Source: Nocardioides allogilvus (GTDB lineage Bacteria > Actinomycetota > Actinomycetes > Propionibacteriales > Nocardioidaceae). Taken from it: a DNA stretch of 64,000 bases. The stretch lies in NCBI RefSeq assembly GCF_003047285.1, contig NZ_PZYX01000003.1, positions 124,001 to 188,000 of the forward strand. The letters are read 5' to 3'. Every line of letters starts with the position of its first letter. The stretch's first letter is position 1. Shown one piece after another: positions 39,674 through 48,036 of this stretch. The position numbers and the translations under genes are program-made. The notes beneath the pieces are model-generated. The model was not told the DNA's origin and searched no databases. It saw only the letters and a program-made list of their open reading frames with translations.

Positions 39674-40626
39674 TGGGCGATCGACTTCCCGGGTTGCCGG
39701 ACTACGACGCTCCGCCCCTCCAAGGGCAGCTCACGGACCTGATCCTGTTCGGCACCCCCGACATGTGGTTCAACCGCATCATCGAGCTCAACGACGAGCT
39801 GGTCGAGGAGATCGAGAAGTGGGGGGAGAAGATCCAGCACAAGATCAACGGCCTCAGCGAGGTCGACGCGGCCATCATCGGTGGTGCGATCGGCATCGTC
39901 GGGGGTCCGCTGGGCTCGCTGGTGGGTGCGATCTCCGGAGCCGTCCTGATCGGCGAGGTCAAGGACTGGCTCAACGGCAAGCTGGGCGACCTCCTGTCTG
40001 ATCTGTGGGACGCGCACAAGAAGGCCGTGGACGCCATGCAGGCCTGCATCGACGGCATCTTCGGAAACCCCGAGAAGCTCAACGGTCTCGGCGCCGGCTA
40101 CCAGACCGCGCAGTCCTCCCTGGGTGACGCCGCCTTTGCGGTGGGGAAGTCGACCGACACGGTCAAGATCTTCTGGGACGGGCGCGGCTTCGAGGCCTAC
40201 TCCGGCGCTGCGGGCCAGCAGAAGGGCGCCATGACGGTGATGGCCGCCAAGATGGGCTCGGCCAGTCACCTGATGGCCGACGCGGCGGAGATGATCCAGA
40301 AGTGCTGGTCGGACGTCATCCAGGCGCTGGTGGCGCTGGTGTCCGACATCGTCGACACCCTGCTGGGAGACATCGAGATCACGAAGCTGCCCACGGCGAC
40401 CGTGACAGCGCCCGTCGGCATCATCGTGGACGGGGCCAACTTCCTCAACGCCGTGGTCACGGCCATGCGCGAGGTGAGCATCCAGGGACGCAACTCCGGA
40501 TTCATGGCCTGGTCCGAGCTCACCGGCGGCGACAGCGCCCTCGAGAACGCGAAGTGGCCGGTGCCGGACGGACTCGCGGCCAACCAATATGCGAACGACG
40601 ACAACTGGGGAACCACCGACCGATGA
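39673..40626 (+). CDS. EspA-like WXG100-type secreted protein
   Basis: 317 aa. Residues about 66-95 form a Gly/Ala-rich hydrophobic segment (AAIIGGAIGIVGGPLGSLVG). A helical WXG100-like module around 150-200 has the turn FWDGRGFEAYSG between two helices (GYQTAQSSLGDAAFAVGKS and QQKGAMTVMAAKMG). The C-terminus contains YANDD, another YxxxD-like motif. Size and order after an EspC-like gene recall EspA (392 aa). Start ATG 39673 overlaps the preceding stop by one base. Could instead be a WXG-containing toxin-like protein. Confidence 0.65.
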   Translation: MGDRLPGLPDYDAPPLQGQLTDLILFGTPDMWFNRIIELNDELVEEIEKWGEKIQHKINGLSEVDAAIIGGAIGIVGGPLGSLVGAISGAVLIGEVKDWLNGKLGDLLSDLWDAHKKAVDAMQACIDGIFGNPEKLNGLGAGYQTAQSSLGDAAFAVGKSTDTVKIFWDGRGFEAYSGAAGQQKGAMTVMAAKMGSASHLMADAAEMIQKCWSDVIQALVALVSDIVDTLLGDIEITKLPTATVTAPVGIIVDGANFLNAVVTAMREVSIQGRNSGFMAWSELTGGDSALENAKWPVPDGLAANQYANDDNWGTTDR

Positions 40627-41513
40627 GGCGCCAAGCGTGGCTGGGACGAGCAGCGGTGGTTCTCGTGGTGATCGTGACGTCGTCGACCGCCTGCACGTCC
40701 GATGACGGGGACGAGCCGGTCGAGGTCGAGGCCGGCCAGGTGGAGCAGGTCGACGCGACCGCGATCGAGGACACCGCGACCGCCGCCGTGGGCCTGCCCT
40801 CGGGTGTGCTGACCCTGGAGGTCGCCCAGGACCTGGGCCCGGTCCCCAGCGGGAAGGGGAGCCTGGAACCGGTCGACGAGGGAGTCACACTGCTGGGCCT
40901 GGAATGGTCCTTCGAGGCCCATCCGAGCAGCGACGCGCGCAGCGTGCTCCTCGACGGGCGCCAGCCACAGGATCTCCCGCAGCCGACGCTCACGGTCGTG
41001 GACGGCGGCGCCGAGGTGCCCGTTCCGATCACCGCGCAGGCAGGCCGGTCGGGCGCGATGGTCGTGGGGGTCAGTGACCCTCTGGGCATCGAGGTGACCT
41101 ACGACGGCTTCACCCAGACGGTCGATCCCGGCACGGGTGCGGTGGGCGCCGGGCCTGCCGAGAGCCTGCTCGAGCTCGCCACCGCGACGACGAGCGTCGA
41201 CAGGCTCTGCGACGCGCGCGACTTCCCGGTGGCGGCGACACTCGACAACGGGTGCCAGGTGGCGGCGATCCACCGCCTGCCCTACGTAGCGGGGCTCGGC
41301 TGGGCGCCGGACTCCCGCAGCTGGCTCGTGGTCGACGCCCGGATCGAAGGGAAGGCCACGATGCTGCTGGGTGACGATCCCGGCACCGTCCTGGACAGCG
41401 CCGCTCCCTCCGTCGTCAGGGCCGCCTACGTGGTCTCGGGTGACGCCCCCCGGACCGTCCGCTTCGATTTCGGACGCTCGATCGGAGTCGTCTCGGTCCC
41501 TCTGGAGCCGTGA
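40623..41513 (+). CDS. Lipoprotein of the Esp-like operon
   Basis: 296 aa. Signal sequence AAVVLVVIVTSSTAC with the lipidated Cys at about 24 (STAC lipobox) and then an acidic linker. The remainder is beta-rich with paired cysteines (RLCDARDFPV, LDNGCQVAAIH) and no recognised family. ATG overlaps the preceding stop by 4 nt, so it is an integral part of the operon. It could anchor or fold the secreted partners at the cell surface. Converges with the kinase gene 25 nt away. Confidence 0.75.
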   Translation: MRRQAWLGRAAVVLVVIVTSSTACTSDDGDEPVEVEAGQVEQVDATAIEDTATAAVGLPSGVLTLEVAQDLGPVPSGKGSLEPVDEGVTLLGLEWSFEAHPSSDARSVLLDGRQPQDLPQPTLTVVDGGAEVPVPITAQAGRSGAMVVGVSDPLGIEVTYDGFTQTVDPGTGAVGAGPAESLLELATATTSVDRLCDARDFPVAATLDNGCQVAAIHRLPYVAGLGWAPDSRSWLVVDARIEGKATMLLGDDPGTVLDSAAPSVVRAAYVVSGDAPRTVRFDFGRSIGVVSVPLEP

Positions 41514-41538
41514 CACCGCCGTCGGGTGGACCGGGAGG

Positions 41539-42450
41539 TCAGCGCAGTGTGCCGACCATGACCGCGACACAGAGGGCGAGCACGGCGACGCAGGCACCGA
41601 GGAGGGCCCAGGCAGTCCAGTCGATCTGGTCGGTGGGCTGCCGGCCGAGGCGATCCACGACCCGGGGCCCGGCCTCGAAGGCGATGTCGAGGCGGCGCAG
41701 CAGCCGCAGGGCAGCCTCCGCGGAGGCGAGCCGCTGCTCGGGGTCGACGACGAGCAGCCGCTCGAGCAGAGGCCGCAGCGGCCCCGACCCGATCTCTCCC
41801 TGCCGCTCCGGTGGCAGGCCGCTGACGAGCTGGAGCCCCACGCGACCGACGGCATAGAGGTCCTGGGCCGGGTCCGGCGGTGCGCCGCGGGCCTGCTCGG
41901 GCGCCATGTAGCCCTGGGTGCCGATCGCGCCGGGGACCGTCGTGTAGCGGGCGTCCGCGATCGGGGCCGCGACGCCGAAGTCGCCGAGCCGCAGGTGGGG
42001 GCGGTCGCTGCCGGGCTCGGAGGGGTCGAGGAGCAGGTTGGCCGGCTTCACGTCGCGGTGCACCAGTCCGGCCGCGTGCACCGCGGCGAGCGCCTGGAGG
42101 AGCTGCTCGAGCAGCACCGCGGCATAGCCCACCGGGAGGGTGCCGTGCTCGTCGAGCAGGTCCTGGACCGAGCCGCCCGCGACGAGGTCCATCGCGAGCA
42201 CGACCAGGTCGTCGTCGGCGGCCCAGCTGATGGGCGCGACGACGTGGGGGTGGCGCACGCGCACGGCCTGCTCGCGGACGAAGCGGATCAGCAGTGCGGC
42301 GTTGTGCTGGCCCAGCACCTTGACCGCGACGACCTCGCCGGAGCGCTCGTCGCGAGCCCGCCAGACCGAGCCCATGCCGCCCGCACCGATCTGGTCGATC
42401 ATGGCGTAGCGGCCGGCGATGACGGTGTGGTGGAGCGGCGCCGTACGCAT
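41539..42450 (-). CDS. Membrane-anchored serine/threonine protein kinase
   Basis: 303-aa Hanks-type kinase. Gly-loop GAGGMGSV (22-29), catalytic Lys44 (VVAVKVL), HRDVKPAN (131-138), DFG (157-159) and APE in YMAPEQARG are all intact, so it should be active. One membrane helix ends the protein (WALLGACVAVLALCVAVMV) with no extracellular sensor domain. ATG 42450 lies 7 nt after TAGCGT, suggesting a leaderless mRNA. Targets unknown; adjacent to the Esp-like operon. Confidence 0.92.
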   Translation of the reverse strand: MRTAPLHHTVIAGRYAMIDQIGAGGMGSVWRARDERSGEVVAVKVLGQHNAALLIRFVREQAVRVRHPHVVAPISWAADDDLVVLAMDLVAGGSVQDLLDEHGTLPVGYAAVLLEQLLQALAAVHAAGLVHRDVKPANLLLDPSEPGSDRPHLRLGDFGVAAPIADARYTTVPGAIGTQGYMAPEQARGAPPDPAQDLYAVGRVGLQLVSGLPPERQGEIGSGPLRPLLERLLVVDPEQRLASAEAALRLLRRLDIAFEAGPRVVDRLGRQPTDQIDWTAWALLGACVAVLALCVAVMVGTLR

Positions 42451-42547
42451 GGTCACGACGCTAGCCGCACGGCTCGATCCGTGCGTCCGCTCATCCACAG
42501 GCCAGCATTTGCCCGTCCGGCCCGGCTCGCTGTTAACCTTGCCTGTC

Positions 42548-42594
42548 GCCCCCGTCCAGTGGGGGCACATCCTCCTGCCACGGAACGTCCGTGG
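42548..42594 (+). promoter_or_regulatory. Two hairpins in the rpsF leader
   Basis: GCCCCC/GGGGGC stem at 42548-42566 (7-nt loop) and a perfect 7-bp stem CCACGGA-ACG-TCCGTGG at 42578-42594, ending 30 nt before the rpsF ATG. rpsF leaders in many bacteria carry an S6:S18-binding hairpin giving autoregulation; this position fits, but the characteristic bulge/CCG loop is not clear here. Confidence 0.45.
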
Positions 42595-42624
42595 CCGCCT
42601 TTAGTCCGAAGGAGGTAGCCACGC

Positions 42625-42918
42625 ATGTCGCGTGTCTACGAAGTGATGGTGATCCTCGACCCCAGTCTCGAGGAGCGCACCATCGAGCCGTCCCTCGACA
42701 AGTACCTCAACGTCATCCGCAAGGACGGCGGCAGTGTCGACAAGGTCGACGTGTGGGGTCGTCGTCGTCTGGCCTACGAGGTCAAGAAGAACGCCGAGGG
42801 CATCTACGCCGTCATCTCGCTGACCTGCGAGCCGGCCACGGTCAAGGAGTTCGACCGCCAGCTCACGCTCAACGAGTCCATCCTGCGTACCAAGGTCCTG
42901 CGTCCCGACGCCAAGTGA
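42625..42918 (+). CDS. rpsF: 30S ribosomal protein S6
   Basis: 97 aa, full length; starts [21 protein letters not shown] and contains [22 protein letters not shown] strong AAGGAGG precedes the ATG. First gene of the conserved rpsF-ssb-rpsR-rplI operon; S6 and S18 bind as a pair to 16S rRNA. Confidence 0.97.
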   Translation: MSRVYEVMVILDPSLEERTIEPSLDKYLNVIRKDGGSVDKVDVWGRRRLAYEVKKNAEGIYAVISLTCEPATVKEFDRQLTLNESILRTKVLRPDAK

Positions 42919-43015
42919 GGTCCGGCCCTCGGGCTGACCTCTGGACCACTGTCGGTGGGCTCCGTCATGGTGGCCACCAACATCACTGATCAGTTGACTT
43001 CTAGGGAGACCTGAC

Positions 43016-43624
43016 ATGGCAGGCGAGACGATCATCACCGTCGTCGGCAACCTCGTCGACGACCCGGAGCTGCGCTTCACCCCCTCGGGTGCGGCCGTGG
43101 CGAACTTCCGGATCGCGTCGACGCCCCGCACGTTCGACAAGCAGAGCAACGAGTGGAAGGACGGCGATGCGCTGTTCCTCTCCTGCTCGGTGTGGCGCCA
43201 GGCGGCGGAAAACGTCGCCGAGTCGCTGCAGCGCGGCATGCGCGTCGTCGTGCAGGGCCGACTCAAGTCTCGCCAGTACGAGACCCGCGAGGGTGAGAAG
43301 CGCACCGTCTTCGAGATCGAGGTCGAAGAAGTCGGTCCCTCGCTGAAGTACGCCACGGCCAAGGTCACCCGCGCCAACCGCTCCAGTGGCGGTGGCGGCT
43401 TCGGTGGCGGTGGCCAGGGCGGCGGACAGGGCGGCAACGCCCCGGCCGACGACCCGTGGGCCACGCCTGCTCCCTCGCAGGGTGCCGGTTACGGCGCTCC
43501 GCAGGGCGGCGGCCAGCCGGCCCAGGGCGGCAACCAGGGCGGGTACGGCGGTGGCAACCCTGCCCCCGCCAACGACCCGTGGGGTGCCCCCGGCGTCGGC
43601 GGCTCGCAAGAACCGCCCTTCTGA
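43016..43624 (+). CDS. ssb: Single-stranded DNA-binding protein
   Basis: 202 aa. OB fold (1-112): [57 protein letters not shown]. The C-terminal half is Gly/Gln/Pro-rich with repeats ([16 protein letters not shown], and NDPWG twice). The tip reads GGSQEPPF: the PPF end is kept but there is one acidic residue rather than the usual DDD/DDE cluster that binds partner proteins. ATG 43016 has AGGGAG upstream. Confidence 0.96.
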   Translation: MAGETIITVVGNLVDDPELRFTPSGAAVANFRIASTPRTFDKQSNEWKDGDALFLSCSVWRQAAENVAESLQRGMRVVVQGRLKSRQYETREGEKRTVFEIEVEEVGPSLKYATAKVTRANRSSGGGGFGGGGQGGGQGGNAPADDPWATPAPSQGAGYGAPQGGGQPAQGGNQGGYGGGNPAPANDPWGAPGVGGSQEPPF

Positions 43625-43708
43625 TCAGCACAACCCGTCCGTAATCACCTCAACCATTCCGCCCCTGTCTGTTCGGCAGGGCCGGGCTTCTAGAAAGGAA
43701 GCACCACA

Positions 43709-43945
43709 ATGGCCAAGGCAGTGATTCGCAAGCCCAAGAAGAAGGTTTGCCAGTTCTGCAAGGAGAAGGCGACCGGTGTCGACTACAAGGACGCCACGCT
43801 CCTCCGCAAGTTCATTTCCGACCGAGGCAAGATCCGCGCGCGTCGCGTGACCGGCAACTGCGTCCAGCACCAGCGTGACGTGGCCATCGCGGTCAAGAAC
43901 GCCCGCGAGGTCGCTCTGCTGCCCTACACGTCCACCGGTCGCTGA
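43709..43945 (+). CDS. rpsR: 30S ribosomal protein S18
   Basis: 78 aa; [23 protein letters not shown] with a CxxC pair and a later GNCVQHQ Cys/His, i.e. the zinc-ribbon (C+) type of S18. [19 protein letters not shown] is the family core. AGAAAGGAAG precedes the ATG. Zinc-free paralogues induced by zinc limitation are known in actinobacteria; this is the zinc-binding form. Confidence 0.96.
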   Translation: MAKAVIRKPKKKVCQFCKEKATGVDYKDATLLRKFISDRGKIRARRVTGNCVQHQRDVAIAVKNAREVALLPYTSTGR

Positions 43946-43959
43946 GAGGAGCACGAGAC

Positions 43960-44406
43960 ATGAAGCTCATCCTGACGCAGGAAGTTGACGGCCTCGGCGC
44001 CCCCGGCGACGTGGTCGAGGTCAAGGACGGCTACGGCCGCAACTACCTCATCCCGCGGGGCCTCGGCCTCCGCTGGACCCGTGGTGGCGAGAAGACCATC
44101 GAGTCCATCAAGGCTGCCCGCGCTTCGCGTGCCGCTCGCGATGCCGGCCACGCGGTCGAGATCAAGAACAAGCTCGAGCAGGCTCCGGTGAACGTCAAGG
44201 TCCGTTCCGGTGAGGGTGGTCGCCTCTTCGGCGCCGTCACCACCGCCGAGATCGCCGACGCCATCACCGAGCTCTCCGGTGAGAAGGTCGACCGCCGCAC
44301 CATCGTGGTCGCCCAGCCCATCAAGTCGCTCGGCGCGCACGAGGTGTCGGTCAAGCTGCACGACGAGGTGGCCGCCAAGGTCTCGCTCAACGTCGTTCCG
44401 GCCTGA
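43960..44406 (+). CDS. rplI: 50S ribosomal protein L9
   Basis: 148 aa; [34 protein letters not shown] is the rRNA-binding N-domain, followed by the long central helix and C-domain ([26 protein letters not shown]). GAGGAG lies upstream. Last gene of the operon; a terminator follows. Confidence 0.97.
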   Translation: MKLILTQEVDGLGAPGDVVEVKDGYGRNYLIPRGLGLRWTRGGEKTIESIKAARASRAARDAGHAVEIKNKLEQAPVNVKVRSGEGGRLFGAVTTAEIADAITELSGEKVDRRTIVVAQPIKSLGAHEVSVKLHDEVAAKVSLNVVPA

Positions 44407-44421
44407 CGCTGCTCCACACGC

Positions 44422-44455
44422 ACGGCCCGTCTGCTCCTCGGAGCGGGCGGGCCGT
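44422..44455. terminator. Terminator after rplI, bidirectional
   Basis: 16-pair stem (arms 44422-44437 and 44440-44455, two G-U pairs, 2-nt apical gap). Core ACGGCCCG/CGGGCCGT. Lies between convergent rplI and the secreted protein gene. Confidence 0.85.
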
Positions 44456-44478
44456 TCGTCATTTGCGGGGCGGGGGGC

Positions 44479-45612
44479 TCAGCCCTGGAAGACGTTGGTC
44501 CGCGCGACGATCGCGTCGAGGAGGACCGGCTTGTTGCGGGTCAGCACCTCGATCACGACCTTCCCGGTGCGGGCGCCCTGGTAGCGGTCGATGACGACGA
44601 ACTCCCGCTGCGCCGAGCGCGGCGCGGACAGGTCGACCACGCGCCAGTTGGTCGCACCGATCTTGACCCGCACCTTGCCGTACGACGGGGCGGTCGGCGC
44701 ATAGAGGCGAAGCTCGCCGACCCGCTGCTTGGGCAGCACGATCCGGGCGCCCTTGCGCTTCGACCTGGCCAGGGTGCGGTCGAAGGCGCCGGACTTCTTG
44801 ACCGTCTTCCAGCCGCGCCGGCCCCGCAGGTCGCGGGACACGAAGAACTCGGAGGTCTCCGACCAGGCGCTGGGCGTGCCGGCCTTGTCGACGCTGCGCG
44901 CTCGGAGGAAGTGCCGGCCCGAGGTGGCGCCGGTGTAGGTCCACCGGCCGGGCGTGCACGGAGTCGCCTCGCCGTCGATCTCGCAGTCGAAGGTGGCACC
45001 GGGCTCGTTGCTGTTGAGACGGACGGCGAGGCTGCGACCGACCACGACCGGCTGCTGGGGCGTCTCCTCGTCGTAGAGGTCGGGGTTGACGAAGGCGACG
45101 GGCGCGACGGTGTCCTGGCCCCAGCTGAGCTGGGCCGGCGTGGCGTCGAGGTCCTCGACCTCAGGCGGGGAGAAGCCGCCGCCGACGCGGTGGTTGCGGT
45201 CGGCGGTGTCGACGGCGCGGACCTGGAACGTGTACGGCGCCGCGTCGGAGTCGACCAGCCCGGTGTAGGAGCGCGGGGAGGTGCACGGCACCCAGTCGTG
45301 GGCCTGGACCGGGCCGCCCAGCCGGCACTCGAAGGCGAGCGTCCCGGTGTCGGCGTCGGTGTGAGAGCCGGCGAAGGTGAACCCCATCGTGGCGGTGGCG
45401 ACCCAGCCCCCGGCGTTGGGTGGGGTCGACACGGCGGTCAGCGTGGTCTCGGGCGGCACCGTGTCGTCGCACGACGCGCCCAGGAGCCCGGTCGGCGGTT
45501 CGGAGAGGCAGTCGGCCGCCGCGGTGGCCGGCCCGGTGCCCAGGGGGACCCCCACGAGCAGGGCGCCGGCGAGCGAGAGGGCGGTGGTGACGCCGAGGCG
45601 GCGCGTGCGCAT
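44479..45612 (-). CDS. Secreted protein with two Ig-like/extracellular repeat domains
   Basis: 377 aa. Signal peptide MRTRRLGVTTALSLAGALLVG to about residue 32. Two repeats of the common actinobacterial pattern with paired Cys (FECRLGGPVQAHDWVPCTSPRSY ... FQVRAVDTADRN, and FDCEIDGEATPCTPGRWTY ... FLRARSVDKAGTPS). The C-terminal 120 residues are a basic beta domain (GARIVLPKQRVGELRLYAPT). AGGAGA upstream of ATG 45612. Function unknown, probably surface adhesion or carbohydrate binding. Confidence 0.75.
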   Translation of the reverse strand: MRTRRLGVTTALSLAGALLVGVPLGTGPATAAADCLSEPPTGLLGASCDDTVPPETTLTAVSTPPNAGGWVATATMGFTFAGSHTDADTGTLAFECRLGGPVQAHDWVPCTSPRSYTGLVDSDAAPYTFQVRAVDTADRNHRVGGGFSPPEVEDLDATPAQLSWGQDTVAPVAFVNPDLYDEETPQQPVVVGRSLAVRLNSNEPGATFDCEIDGEATPCTPGRWTYTGATSGRHFLRARSVDKAGTPSAWSETSEFFVSRDLRGRRGWKTVKKSGAFDRTLARSKRKGARIVLPKQRVGELRLYAPTAPSYGKVRVKIGATNWRVVDLSAPRSAQREFVVIDRYQGARTGKVVIEVLTRNKPVLLDAIVARTNVFQG

Positions 45613-45666
45613 GCGGTCTCCTGAGGGTGTGGGGGCCTTCCGAGCAGCCGCCGGTCGTTGCCTAGG

Positions 45667-46176
45667 TTACGAGCCCGGTGCCCACGGCCGGCTTGCGTAG
45701 GCGAACAGCAAGACGATGAGGAGCAGCGCGACGCCGGCCGCCGCTGCATAGACCGAGGCGATCAGCTCGTCGGCCGAGGAGGCGAAGACGAGCACGGGCG
45801 CGACGGCCAGCACCGCGTTGAGGACGACGGCCGTGCGCAGCCAGGCCCGGGCGCGCTGGTCGCCGGCGGCACCGGCGATGCCGGCGAGGTGCCGGCACAG
45901 GACCAGTGCGAAGAGGACCTGCGGGAGGTTGACCGCCCACCGCAACGACGGGTCGCCGTCGTCGAGCAGCTGCTGGGTCGCGGGGAACCAGACGGCGCAC
46001 GCGACCACCAGGGCCGCCGCGGCGAGCACCAGCAGGGTGGTGGGGTCAGGCAGGCGCCGTACGCCCCAGAGCACGAGCAGCCAGCCCACCGGATCGGCGA
46101 GCGCGTCGTAGCCGCCGAACCGGGCGACCAGCACCACGATCACCAGTCCCATCGCGACGGACTGGAGCGGTTTCAT
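45667..46176 (-). CDS. Small integral membrane protein
   Basis: 169 aa with about five predicted membrane helices (SVAMGLVIVVLVARF, GWLLVLWGVR, LLVLAAAALVVACAV, VLFALVLCRHLAGIAG, GVALLLIVLLFAY). No family recognised. ATG 46176 overlaps the MATE exporter stop by 4 nt, so it is translated from the same mRNA. Function unknown. Confidence 0.7.
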   Translation of the reverse strand: MKPLQSVAMGLVIVVLVARFGGYDALADPVGWLLVLWGVRRLPDPTTLLVLAAAALVVACAVWFPATQQLLDDGDPSLRWAVNLPQVLFALVLCRHLAGIAGAAGDQRARAWLRTAVVLNAVLAVAPVLVFASSADELIASVYAAAAGVALLLIVLLFAYASRPWAPGS

Positions 46177-47498
46177 GGGCGTGAGGCTAGCGACCCCGTG
46201 ACCAGCCACGTGTCAGTGCGTGCGCGTCGGGTGAGCAGGACGAAGCGCGCGCCCATGAAGACGACGACCATCGCGAGCCAGACCGGGACCAGTCCGCCGG
46301 GGCCGAGGGCCGCGAGGACGGCGGCGGGAGCGTAGAGGGCGAGCACGCCGAGGCCGGCCCACGCGAGATAGGCGCCGTCGCCCGCGCCGATCAGCACGCC
46401 GTCGAGGACGAAGACCACACCGGCGATCGGCTGGCCGAGGGCCGCGACGAGCAGCACCGGGACGAGCAGGTGGTGGACGCCGGTGTCCGGGGAGAAGAGC
46501 GGTCCGAGGAACGGGGCGCTGGCGGCGAGCAGCAGACCGCTCACGATGCCTGCCCCCCAGCCCCACTGCACCATCCGCCGGGTCAGGGCGCGGGTGCCGT
46601 CGACGTCACCCGCGCCCAGGGCACGTCCGGTGATGGCCTGGGCAGCGATCGCGAGCGCGTCGAGGGCGAAGGCGAGGAAGGTCCACAGCGTGATGGCGAT
46701 CTGGTGGGTGGCGAGGTCGAGCGCGGTGTCGCGCCCGGCGAGGGTCACGGCGTAGGTGCCGACGAGCAGGCAGGCTCGCAGCGTGAGGGTGCGCAGGACG
46801 AGGGGTACGCCGGTGCGAGCGGCGGTGACGATGCCGCTGCGGTCGGGGGTGAGCGGCGCTCCCTCGCGTCGTGCTGCGCGCACGACGACCGCGACGAGGA
46901 CGCCCGCGCTGGCGAGCTGCGCCAGCACGGACCCGAGGGCGGACCCGGCGATGCCGAGGTCGAGGCCGTAGACGAAGACCACGTTGAGGACGATGTTGGC
47001 GATGTTGCCGCCGACGGCGACCCACAGCGGGGTCCGGGTGTCCTGCAGGCCGCGGAGCACGCCGGTCGTGGCGAGCATCAGCAGCAGTGGCGTCACCCCG
47101 AAGATCGCGACCTGGAGGTAGGCCGTCGCCTGGTCGCTGACGGCAGCCCCGGCACCGAAGAGCTCGACGAGCGGCCGCGCGAGCACGGCGCCGACGACGG
47201 TGACGAGCGTGCCGATCAGCACCGCGAGCCAGCAGCCGTCGATGCCCTGGGTGAGCGCGCCCCGGGTGTCGCCGGCGCCCAGGTGTCGCGCCACGCTCGC
47301 CGTCGTGCCGTAGGCGAGGAAGACGCACAGGCCGACCAGCGTCTGGAGCACGGCGCCGGCGATCCCCAGTCCCGCGAGCTCGGTGGTGCCGAGGTGACCG
47401 ATGATCGCGGCGTCGGAGAGCAGGAAGAGCGGCTCGGCGACGAGGGCGAGGAACGCCGGCACAGCCAGGCGCAGGATCTCGCGATCGGTGGACGTCAC
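46173..47498 (-). CDS. MATE family efflux transporter
   Basis: 441 aa, 12 membrane helices of the MATE/DinF type: REILRLAVPAFLALVAEPLFLLSDAAIIGHLG is the family N-terminus, with the repeated half starting near AARTGVPLVLRTLTLRACLLVG. Exports organic cations or drugs by Na+ or H+ antiport; substrate unknown. GTG 47498 is preceded 6 nt by TACACT (47510-47505), a leaderless arrangement. It shares the intergenic region with dnaB. Confidence 0.9.
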   Translation of the reverse strand: MTSTDREILRLAVPAFLALVAEPLFLLSDAAIIGHLGTTELAGLGIAGAVLQTLVGLCVFLAYGTTASVARHLGAGDTRGALTQGIDGCWLAVLIGTLVTVVGAVLARPLVELFGAGAAVSDQATAYLQVAIFGVTPLLLMLATTGVLRGLQDTRTPLWVAVGGNIANIVLNVVFVYGLDLGIAGSALGSVLAQLASAGVLVAVVVRAARREGAPLTPDRSGIVTAARTGVPLVLRTLTLRACLLVGTYAVTLAGRDTALDLATHQIAITLWTFLAFALDALAIAAQAITGRALGAGDVDGTRALTRRMVQWGWGAGIVSGLLLAASAPFLGPLFSPDTGVHHLLVPVLLVAALGQPIAGVVFVLDGVLIGAGDGAYLAWAGLGVLALYAPAAVLAALGPGGLVPVWLAMVVVFMGARFVLLTRRARTDTWLVTGSLASRP

Positions 47499-48036
47499 GA
47501 GCCGAGTGTAACGGCCAGGCGCCCACTCTGGTCATGACGAACACTGCGATCCGATGATGTCGATAGTCCTTTCGGACTACCTGTGCATGAACGGTGCACA
47601 ACTCGTCGAAGACATGACAATCCGGCGCCATGTCGACAAACCGACCGGCAGCTCCCACATGCCGAGAAGCTGGGCAAACTCTTTCGACCCCAATTTTCCT
47701 CCACAGGCCCACGACACTGTTTCTGCAGGTCAAAGCGATAATCGCTGGCGAGCGCTCCGGTCTGTCCACAGCTGGGTCCCCAGTCGTTGCACATCGGGTG
47801 GCGTGTCGTCCACCTGCTCTCCCCAGTTATCAACAAGGCCTGTGGATAACTCCGTTTCGACGACTGGCACACGGCCTCGGCGAGGACGTACGGTCGCGCG
47901 AACGCGCAGGGTGCTCGCCGGCGCCGATCGGGGTCTCCGACGATGTCGGTGGCGCCGTCTACGGTCGGTTTCGGGGTCGTGGTGCGAGTGTCGATGGGTG
48001 GTCGCCAGGTGGGCGATCGCCAGTGAGGGGACAACG
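47499..48036. other. Long dnaB leader with DnaA-box cluster
   Basis: 538 nt without a credible gene. DnaA-type boxes: TCCTCCACA about 47697-47705, CTGTCCACA 47762-47770, TCGTCCACC 47806-47814, TTATCAACA 47827-47835 and TGTGGATAA 47841-47849 (a perfect TTATCCACA on the minus strand). The leftmost part (47500-47720) is more AT-rich than its surroundings and contains the MATE promoter. The dnaB ribosome-binding site GAGGGG ends the region. Confidence 0.6.
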
